From assembly GCA_937967455.1 (NCBI GenBank), contig CALCJK010000020.1, forward strand, positions 1 through 64,000: a DNA stretch of 64,000 bases. Direction: 5' to 3'. Below the pieces are notes generated by a model, which saw nothing but the letters and a program-made list of their open reading frames with translations, had not been told where the DNA came from and ran no database searches. A program made the translations under genes and the position numbers. Every line of letters begins with the position of its first letter. Position 1 is the stretch's first letter. Positions 57,401-64,000 of the stretch are shown one piece after another. This DNA comes from an uncultured bacterium. Lineage in GTDB: Bacteria; Bacteroidota; Ignavibacteria; UBA10030; BY39.

Positions 57401-60400
57401 TGCTGATTTGCTAATTCTATAAGATTATCAATCCGATTTCTATATACTCTTAAAGAATCCTGAATTGATAGTGGAGGTACATCTGGTGCATTCCATATAT
57501 TTGTGGCTACCCATTGTAATTGGGAATATTCCGCATCAGTTGGATTGTTTGAAGTCATCTCACTCGATAAAATTCCAGCAATAAGAAATGCACAAAGAAA
57601 ATTATTTCTGGCACAACGACCAACGTAGTAAAGTTTGTTAAATGCGGCGATGAGTTGAGCATCTGAAACTCTTAGCGCATCGAGTTGGGTATTATTCATT
57701 TCTTCCATTGCAGCAACTCTAGCTTCCTGCATATCCTCAGCTGCCTGTCTAGCTTCTTCTATAAGTTGTTCCATCTCAGGATCTCTTCCAAATCCACCAT
57801 CCACACCACGATTATAAAATTTTGCCCACACACTTCCACTCCAGCTTATAAAAAGTACTCTAATTTTTAATCCTGCCACACCATATAAGAAGAATCTTGG
57901 CTCTCCTATCAGTGCACCTTCCAACCAACCTTTAGCGGAGACAACCCCAGCTAAAACAGATGCTTCAATCCATGTTTTAAAATATGCACCCCATGAAACA
58001 TCTCTGATGTACCATATAGTTGTTTCAAAACCTGCACTAATCTTAACGATCCAGAAATTCATTGACCAGCTGCTACTCATAGAGAGTAAAAACCCGGGGT
58101 TACCAATAAACAGATCACTCCTTGCATTAATAAGTGATAAAATATTGATATTCAAATTACCATTTATTCCCCAAGCACTTGAACTATAAACATAAAATCC
58201 CAAACCTGCACTTCCTTCTACAAAGACTGATACTTTAAGTTTGATATTAATATTTCCTTCAGCGAAATGATTCTGGAAACCAACTGCAAGGAAGATGTTA
58301 CCATTCAAATATGTATCTTGCCTGAGCAATGTTACCTTACCATATAAAGCAAAGTATCTATTTGTAATTGTAAGTAAAATTCTACCTTGTACAAGTGCAT
58401 CAGTTACTATAGCAGCACGAGCATATAATAATACTGCAAAGGAACTGGGTTCGGCAGTAATTCTAGACCTTGTAGTATCATCAAGTCCAGCCATAGTCCG
58501 AACAAGCTCTAAATCACTAGCTTCTGGATTGTAAAAGAAACCACCTCCCACACTCATTAAATTAATAGCTGGTGGAATAAATATCGAAACATCAGCAGCA
58601 ACAAAAACTCCAAAACTTGTTCTTCCAGATATTTTAGAAACTTTACCTATAACAACTACCTCATAAGCATCAACTATTCGACCTCTACCAGCCATTCTTA
58701 GATAATAACCACTTGCAATTTGCTCATATGATAAATCTGTCCTAAATTGAATCACACCAGGAACATTAACATTAGCATTCCTTATTATTAAACTTTTAGA
58801 CGTTCTGGTTCTATAAGTTAAAAATTCTTCAATACCACCACCTCCAACACCGTCTATATCTATTTGTGCACCAAAACTGAAGTAACTCTCAACTGATATT
58901 TGCTGAGTTGAAGTATCAGCCCTTGATGTGGTTGAAGGCAGAGAACCACTCCTTACACTAATAGTCGTAGGAGTACTACTAAAACCAATATCTCTTAATT
59001 CAATATTTACGACATCTACAATTCTTAAGCTTCCGCCGCGTATTGAAATATTACTGATATTCCCATTTGAAGACAATTTCCAACTTTCAAATTGTATTGA
59101 ACCACTTACACCACTTACATCCAGCGCTAAATTACCTGAGAGTATCAATTCAAAATTACTCGCTGAACTAAGTACAACATTTGGAAGATTTAGCTTAAGA
59201 GCTTCCCAGTTAATATTTAATAAATTAGGAGATACCTGTAAATTTCCCCATCTAACGGTTCGATCAAATAGAACTTCCAATCCAGGATTTACACTTCCAC
59301 CTGAACGGTTTCCTAACTTGATCCATTTGTTAGGATCATTATTTAAATAAATGTCGGCAATAAACTTTAAACTACTCTGTCTAATGTTAGAAACATTAAG
59401 ATTCAATGATACATATATTGGATCGAACTTAGCAATCCATAAATCAAATTCTGTTCTATCCCCCGATCCTAAACCTGATGCTTCATCAATAATTCTAATA
59501 TCTGCACTTCCTGATATCGTCCCATTGGGATTTACACTGAAGAAATACCTTTGGTGTGTGGTATCACATGGTTCAGGTAATTTAACAAATCCTGCAACTC
59601 TAAATGTATTTGATACTATCTGCATAGTATCCACAGCGATGTAATTTGGTACGATGTAAAATGCCCGACTTATAAGATTCAATCCAGATATCGATATAGA
59701 ACCATTCGTTCCAATCCTTAAACCCCTGAACTCACTAACATTATCCAGAAATGTTATTTCACCACTTAAATTAACATAAAAGATTCGGCTCTCGTAAGCA
59801 AATGATATTGCTCGGTCTGAACCCAGGTCCTTAAGTTCTATTTGAGCACCAAATAAATTGAAACGCTGGTAATCTGCTGGTAAAGTTACACTTACTGTTG
59901 GTACTGTAACCCCGCTTTTAGATATTTTTAAACCGGAAAATGAAACCGCAAAATTATCTCCAAAACTTGGCACTCGAAGTGTACCACTTAGTGTAAGTTG
60001 AATATCATCGCGTGTAAAACTCAAATCAAACGCTGGATTAGTTCCAATAGGTTGAGGTTGGAAATTGGCTAATAAAAGAGGCAATTTCGCATCTGGTAAG
60101 TGCGAGATATCAAATGAAAAATTAAATCCTCCTGAACCATACTGTGCAGTAAAATGTATTGCAGCAGTATCTCTATCTGTCCTGAAAAATTCAGTAACTA
60201 TATCCCCGCTCATTCTAACTGTTGGACTTCCAGATCCAAACGAGGCTTCGACTCCCTGAATTCGAAACATTGCCATAGTTCCAAGATTTAATCTTGCGAT
60301 ATGGGTTTCAGTAGTACTGTGTGTTGTTGAATAACTACCTAATCTAACGTTTCCACTAACGCCATCTCTTGAAATAGATAGAGTATCTATATTTACAATT

Positions 60401-63400
60401 AATCCACCTAAAGCATCAGGAAGTGTAAGTTTTGCACTCGCTTTTAAACCATAACTCAGACCAAATTTTGCATATTGAAGTTGTGTAATATTTAATGGGA
60501 TACCAAATCTTGAAAGTGAAATAAGTGAATCAACACCTGATGGTGGAGTAACATTTATTGATCCTTCGACAAATTCAAAAGTCGATGTATTAACTACCAC
60601 ACTAAAACTGATACCAATTTCAGGAGGTGATGAATCACTATATTTTAAGGCAGGGATTACAAGCTGGATATTTCTTCCAGGTCGGGTGGATATTCTCATG
60701 CCTCCACTCACTGGTTCAGTTTGTACCAGGACTGAGTCACCCATTTTCAATCTTAAATATGCGATTGATGTATCAGGGAGTGGCAGTTTTTCTGGAATAG
60801 GAATAATTCCAAAAATATCACCCGGAACGAATCCTGTTGAATCCAATCTTGCTATGAATCTATCTCCGAGATAAAAATCTGCAGTACCAGATCTTACTCT
60901 GAATGGATTATAAGATATTGTAAAGTTAGAAGAGAATACACATCTTACTGCATCATAATTTGTGTTATTCCATCTGACAAGTACATTTGTTTCGCCTGAT
61001 GCAGAAATTCCATCTCGCGAGAGTGATAATCCAGTTGGCAATGTAAGTCGCACAGCACTTTCTTCAGTTAAGCTTACATCAATTGGCGCTGCACTCCAGC
61101 TTAAGCCACCAGTACCAATTACAAACTTTAATGCAAACTGACTGCTAAATGTTGCTCGACCAGATTTAATATCAAGATTTCTTATATCAAACAGAAGATT
61201 TTCAAAATTAACACCAATACTTGCCCCACCGGACAATACAAGATTGCTCATACCATTTATTCTCAACCCTTCACGATTCAGTGATGCATTATTGATTGTA
61301 AAATTCAGTACAGGATTGTCAGTTGGTAAACCAAGTCGGAATGGCCTTGTAATTGCAATTTCACCTGATAAAATTTCAGCATGTAACAAATCAATTACTA
61401 AATTACCACTTGCTTCAATCGTATCAGTAGCTGCGGTACCAGGAATTCTTAGCGATCCAGTGAGATCAATTATTGCATTCTGTTGATCTGCACCTACAGA
61501 AAAACTTACGGAAGAGTTTACAATTCTTAGCTGACCAATTCCAAAACTAATAGGACAAGTTGGGATAAAGTTTGAAATTGTACCACTTAATCTACCACGG
61601 CTATCTATATTTAACAATGCAGCCATTGTGTTGTTAACTCCAGAATCAGTACCACACCTCATAAATTCTGGCAATTGCAGGTCGCCTCTCAAATTTATAT
61701 TGAAATTTTGTTGTCCAGCGACTTCATTCAAATTTCCAGAAATCTGACGAACAAAATAATTCAACCCGCTGCCAAGTGGAAGGCGTAAACCAGTATCAAA
61801 ATTCTTAGTTTCGATAGTACCGGTAATTTTACCTGCTCTGTAACCTGCATTCAGTATACTTATTCTTGGATTTCTTAAAGCGGATGCAGCATCAGTCGGA
61901 AGTTGAGGTAAACTAAGTTCCAGATCAAATGCAAACCCCAAATCTCCCAAATCACCACTAAATGTAAACCAGTTAAAAGTAAATGGCCTCATCCTGAATG
62001 CAAGTGGTTTGATTCCGAAACCAGCGATAATTCTGGCAGAATCAGATAATTCTGGTATTGAAATAGCAGGAATATGAATTCCAGTTCTTCTAATTTCTAC
62101 ACCGCTAATATCTGGTAATTCAAAATTCAAATCCGGGAATTTAAATTTTAATCCAAGATCGAAGACGAAATCCCAACCAGATATTTTATTCCAAGAGAGT
62201 TCAGGTACTGTAAAGCTAGAAAGGCCTAAAACTATCCAACCTAAATTCAATGTTGGAGGTGTAGATGGCATATCAACATTAAAATTGTTTATATTTAGTC
62301 CATGTTGACTTAGAACAAATGTAGCGGATGCACCGTATTGATTACCAGTTCCAAGATTTAATCTAATTCCTCCTGTAAGATTTAAATTAAAATTCAAATT
62401 GAATGGAATTAATTGTGTTTCTATCGAACCATTCACACGGTTAATATTTAAATTCACTTTATCGCTACCAGAAACTAATGGAATATTTTGATTAAGTGTT
62501 AAATCAACATCTGCTAAAAATCTTCCATCTGGCATTAATGTCAATTGTAAATTTTCAGTGCCGATATTTTCACCAAACAACTTTAATTGTGAATTAAAGC
62601 GGAAACCGTTAACACCACCGATATCACCGTAGAACAAATCTTTCAAGGCAAATGGAATTCCAAATTCACTCAAATCCCATTCGCTAAGTTGGTCTGTAGG
62701 AATATTTACATTTAAATTACCACTAACTAGATCTCTTGAAATCGCATCTATGGTTATGTCAAAATTTACCAACAATTCAGGTGGTGTTGGTTTTGAGAAT
62801 TGAAGCGCAGGAATAACTAATCTTATTGGTTGCCCAGTGCGGGTCTTTAATCTCACACCAGCAGAAACAGTTGAATAATCTATTAAAAATTCTCCACCAC
62901 TTTTTATTTGTAGATACGCAATGTTCTCAACAGGTAATGGTAACCTTTCTGGTAAAAGCGCAACGCCAAAATAACTCAAGTCAGGTAAAAATCCAGAAGA
63001 ATTAATTATCGCTATTCGACTTGAACCAGAGAATATCTCAATCTGACCTCTTGAAACTTTAAAAGGACTGAATGAAAAAGCTAAATCATTAGAAAATATG
63101 CCATCGAGTTCAGGAAGATCTCTGCCTTCGTATTTCAAGTGAATATTGGCTCTTCCCCGGGTATAAAATCCTGAATTATTTATTCCTAACGTATCTGGAA
63201 GATTCAACATTATTCCAACCGCCTCTGTAATTGAGCTATTTCTTGGAACTGCCTGGAATCGAAGATCAGCACCATCAAGCGATACCTTAAATGCAAATGG
63301 CAAATCAAATATTACGCTTCCAGAAATTATTGAAAAATCACGCCAATCAATGTTTAAATTGCTAAATGTAACACCTATATTTGTACCTCCACTTAGAGCC

Positions 63401-64000
63401 AATTGATGTCTTCCATCAATAATTATAGCTCTTTCTGTTATATTAGCACGTGCTATGTTAAATGTTAAAGCTGGTAATGTCGGCGGCAAATCGAAATTAA
63501 AGGGTGTACGAATTTCTCCATTCAATGTAATTAATTGATTTTGAATCAGTTCATAACTCAAATTAACATCAGCTGTTGCTGGAGTTGTACCTGAAATGCT
63601 AAACGATATATTTCCCGTTGCATCAAATCGGATACGCTGTTCACCACCTTCAAGATAAAAATTAATATTGGTGTTTCTGAACGAGAAGTTGAACAATCCG
63701 ATTTGCAAGGAACAAGTAGGAACTATGTTCTCTATCACCCCAGATAATTTTCCATTACCCGACAGTTGAATTGATGTTCTCATTAAATCGAGTGCGGATG
63801 TTCCTGTACCACAGGAAAAGACAGAAGGAAGCTCAAGTTTTCCATTCAATCTTAAGTTAGGTTGAAAATTAAAACCAGAGCTATTATCATACGAAGCAGA
63901 AATTGAACCTGAAAACTGTAATATTCTAAAATTAATTCCACTAAATAATGGCAAAGCGAATCCTGGTTCAGAAAAGAATCTGGATGGTATCTCAGCATTA
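54487..64000 (-). CDS. giant modular surface/envelope protein (N-terminus beyond window)
   Basis: The frame is open to the window edge (46 nt beyond the TTG at 63954), so the gene is partial; at least 3,170 residues are visible. Numbering here starts at 63954. Residues about 1-719, 720-1415 and 1416-2040 are three beta-rich modules; copies 1 and 2 align along their length (LPLPVENIAYLQIK with LPLPDTSIAYLRLK). Cys48-x32-Cys81 recurs exactly as Cys767-x32-Cys800, while copy 3 keeps only Cys1463. Residues 1,800-2,040 are hydrophobic beta/Gly-rich. About 2,055-2,600 is helical and Gln/Ala-rich. A Ser/Gly-rich linker (about 2,815-2,850) lies within Fn3-like domains that end the protein. No T9SS domain. 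TamB/AsmA-like lipid-bridge resemblance is only a guess. Confidence 0.85.
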   Translation of the reverse strand, partial: NAEIPSRFFSEPGFALPLFSGINFRILQFSGSISASYDNSSGFNFQPNLRLNGKLELPSVFSCGTGTSALDLMRTSIQLSGNGKLSGVIENIVPTCSLQIGLFNFSFRNTNINFYLEGGEQRIRFDATGNISFSISGTTPATADVNLSYELIQNQLITLNGEIRTPFNFDLPPTLPALTFNIARANITERAIIIDGRHQLALSGGTNIGVTFSNLNIDWRDFSIISGSVIFDLPFAFKVSLDGADLRFQAVPRNSSITEAVGIMLNLPDTLGINNSGFYTRGRANIHLKYEGRDLPELDGIFSNDLAFSFSPFKVSRGQIEIFSGSSRIAIINSSGFLPDLSYFGVALLPERLPLPVENIAYLQIKSGGEFLIDYSTVSAGVRLKTRTGQPIRLVIPALQFSKPTPPELLVNFDITIDAISRDLVSGNLNVNIPTDQLSEWDLSEFGIPFALKDLFYGDIGGVNGFRFNSQLKLFGENIGTENLQLTLMPDGRFLADVDLTLNQNIPLVSGSDKVNLNINRVNGSIETQLIPFNLNFNLNLTGGIRLNLGTGNQYGASATFVLSQHGLNINNFNVDMPSTPPTLNLGWIVLGLSSFTVPELSWNKISGWDFVFDLGLKFKFPDLNFELPDISGVEIRRTGIHIPAISIPELSDSARIIAGFGIKPLAFRMRPFTFNWFTFSGDLGDLGFAFDLELSLPQLPTDAASALRNPRISILNAGYRAGKITGTIETKNFDTGLRLPLGSGLNYFVRQISGNLNEVAGQQNFNINLRGDLQLPEFMRCGTDSGVNNTMAALLNIDSRGRLSGTISNFIPTCPISFGIGQLRIVNSSVSFSVGADQQNAIIDLTGSLRIPGTAATDTIEASGNLVIDLLHAEILSGEIAITRPFRLGLPTDNPVLNFTINNASLNREGLRINGMSNLVLSGGASIGVNFENLLFDIRNLDIKSGRATFSSQFALKFVIGTGGLSWSAAPIDVSLTEESAVRLTLPTGLSLSRDGISASGETNVLVRWNNTNYDAVRCVFSSNFTISYNPFRVRSGTADFYLGDRFIARLDSTGFVPGDIFGIIPIPEKLPLPDTSIAYLRLKMGDSVLVQTEPVSGGMRISTRPGRNIQLVIPALKYSDSSPPEIGISFSVVVNTSTFEFVEGSINVTPPSGVDSLISLSRFGIPLNITQLQYAKFGLSYGLKASAKLTLPDALGGLIVNIDTLSISRDGVSGNVRLGSYSTTHSTTETHIARLNLGTMAMFRIQGVEASFGSGSPTVRMSGDIVTEFFRTDRDTAAIHFTAQYGSGGFNFSFDISHLPDAKLPLLLANFQPQPIGTNPAFDLSFTRDDIQLTLSGTLRVPSFGDNFAVSFSGLKISKSGVTVPTVSVTLPADYQRFNLFGAQIELKDLGSDRAISFAYESRIFYVNLSGEITFLDNVSEFRGLRIGTNGSISISGLNLISRAFYIVPNYIAVDTMQIVSNTFRVAGFVKLPEPCDTTHQRYFFSVNPNGTISGSADIRIIDEASGLGSGDRTEFDLWIAKFDPIYVSLNLNVSNIRQSSLKFIADIYLNNDPNKWIKLGNRSGGSVNPGLEVLFDRTVRWGNLQVSPNLLNINWEALKLNLPNVVLSSASNFELILSGNLALDVSGVSGSIQFESWKLSSNGNISNISIRGGSLRIVDVVNIELRDIGFSSTPTTISVRSGSLPSTTSRADTSTQQISVESYFSFGAQIDIDGVGGGGIEEFLTYRTRTSKSLIIRNANVNVPGVIQFRTDLSYEQIASGYYLRMAGRGRIVDAYEVVVIGKVSKISGRTSFGVFVAADVSIFIPPAINLMSVGGGFFYNPEASDLELVRTMAGLDDTTRSRITAEPSSFAVLLYARAAIVTDALVQGRILLTITNRYFALYGKVTLLRQDTYLNGNIFLAVGFQNHFAEGNINIKLKVSVFVEGSAGLGFYVYSSSAWGINGNLNINILSLINARSDLFIGNPGFLLSMSSSWSMNFWIVKISAGFETTIWYIRDVSWGAYFKTWIEASVLAGVVSAKGWLEGALIGEPRFFLYGVAGLKIRVLFISWSGSVWAKFYNRGVDGGFGRDPEMEQLIEEARQAAEDMQEARVAAMEEMNNTQLDALRVSDAQLIAAFNKLYYVGRCARNNFLCAFLIAGILSSEMTSNNPTDAEYSQLQWVATNIWNAPDVPPLSIQDSLRVYRNRIDNLIELANQHRNRVATRLSEVQANIQSLSVNEHSVAGNPVASANFNSPTTSTSVTTSGDTVKNVTSQPDFSISNSLAEQNANTMNRASEEYASIEPSIIERITNLENGILSIDQAFYRSVSPTTASSSVSGAVSLNLSYALSAISALTSVTHNDVCAEYVNLMRRIEEFYKENSYYFYRESEWASRALYQINGRESQIRSALTSMTNRLSDDQKYRVALWRLDMILSLAEATDRIQQLENFTTNWNSLNSSQKTQACIDKGMELWFYTSQKGLRALDSTARYMMAQNPTQLDQELQNLNQVQATYTNAVDELYNNKIQLTEKLYGIYDRYIYWKRDQPDSIKRRPISYSDLLNKKNQLTRELTIPRVSSINIMTQDMNFWNNSTFSWAGTHPLGIFEYAISFLDRSTTVIPFAQYYSVGNIWSLNRYYLQRLATERQRYNSILVRARAGAGYTHTRFANFTLNFATAPSGTNPVSTFNITADATPPNTPVVRFNQYKFKPSAHGTPISGLSVYYSYDVSQILVSWQASDPQSGIIEYKYSVGINPGDSSIVRWTSAGGRTEVAIIGLNLRHNQRYYVNVRAKNGDNLWSAIGSSYPLLIDTTQPSSPRAKFLTLPLGSVVSTMLTTSVTVNPPIPFPSEITSSSSSSSTVSIGGGVIGGVGTGAGFVTGPTFTLTTGGISPSISTMWDSASDFQSGIYEYQYLIISKRDTNRRSENWTSVGNNLSATISGGILTYLDTFYVDIVAVNYAGLISSPLRLGPFRPVDPTPPTKPNLNISYGPTAGSVYLIFSELSKDDETNIKGYQIAIGTSPGSTNIKAWNDSIDFRSVNRAGSKYYILLPNYRLSDGTYYISVRARNFDNQLSSACVTGPYYVDSSPPVTPIATPTISGTGVFKMLSISFSNISDPQSGVAKIEYAVQVRNRTTPVSWSTYTMTLTTATPLSFLISNLGATTGDNIYIGARTTNTVGLVSAEFWTSIRVP
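59500..63954 (-). repeat. coding repeats: three ~2.1-kb modules of the giant gene
   Basis: Corresponding motifs recur about 2,157-2,170 bases apart (for example IPALQFSKPTPPE near 62810 and IPALKYSDSSPPE near 60645; the CGT...PTC pair near 63812 and 61655). A third, weaker copy begins with the Cys codon at 59566-59568. The copies are diverged at DNA level, so this is ancient duplication. Confidence 0.75.

Noticed and set aside
54487-63954. Plus-strand ORFs within the giant gene (for example 58928-59350)
   Set aside because: They are antisense to a continuous reading frame with clear repeats and have no ribosome-binding sites; shadows of the codon composition.

Overview
This is an AT-rich, gene-dense bacterial chromosome segment. 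Two neighbouring secreted proteins end in the type IX secretion (T9SS) sorting domain, with the YPNPFNPTTTI-type motif typical of Ignavibacteria/Chlorobi and the wider Bacteroidota-FCB group. Together with a PPi-type phosphofructokinase, the folP-cdaA pair and many signal-peptide or lipoprotein genes, this suggests an Ignavibacteriota-like organism. That assignment is inference; there is no rRNA in the window.

Layout. Positions 1-20 are the 3' end of a tRNA (probably Ser). Positions 22-10372 form a minus-strand housekeeping block: miaA, pcm, cdaA, folP, a 40-residue basic protein, trxB, queG, a metallo-beta-lactamase-fold hydrolase, a 2[4Fe-4S] ferredoxin, a homocysteine methyltransferase-like protein, a nitronate monooxygenase-like protein, a CxxC-less redoxin and msrA. 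Positions 10456-28925 form a plus-strand block. It holds an M49 peptidase lipoprotein, PPi-type phosphofructokinase, a B12/radical SAM protein, mutS, a secreted alkaline-phosphatase-superfamily protein, an isolated PduS/PduT-like pair, an ECF sigma factor with a probable anti-sigma partner, YbjQ, an alpha/beta hydrolase, an EF-P variant, a DUF1684 lipoprotein, an RsbU-type phosphatase and a HerA-like ATPase that ends in a strong terminator.

Positions 29235-34727 carry two T9SS cargo genes, and both are interrupted: one by two compensating frameshifts, the other by an in-frame stop just before its sorting domain. Positions 34729-47816 hold agmatinase, DUF2085 and other membrane proteins, an M1-like peptidase, a D-threonine-aldolase-like protein, a sensor kinase, purA, a STAS protein, secF, secD and a HELGH peptidase lipoprotein.

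Positions 47864-64000 (minus strand) hold a small winged-helix protein, a 1-Cys peroxiredoxin and a four-gene cell-envelope cluster. In transcription order the cluster is a giant (>3,150 residue) modular protein running off the window edge, a five-Fn3 protein, a TPR protein and a probable outer-membrane beta-barrel. This cluster is the best candidate for an undescribed system. The giant protein has three copies of a roughly 700-residue beta-rich module, two of them sharing an exact C-x32-C spacing, followed by a helical region and Fn3-like domains.

Functional links that can be argued from the sequence: the RsbU-type phosphatase and STAS protein could form a partner-switching pair although they lie about 15 kb apart, and the ECF sigma/anti-sigma genes overlap. 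The PduS/PduT-like proteins could form an electron-transfer pair without a visible microcompartment operon. No CRISPR array, transposase, integrase or phage gene was seen.
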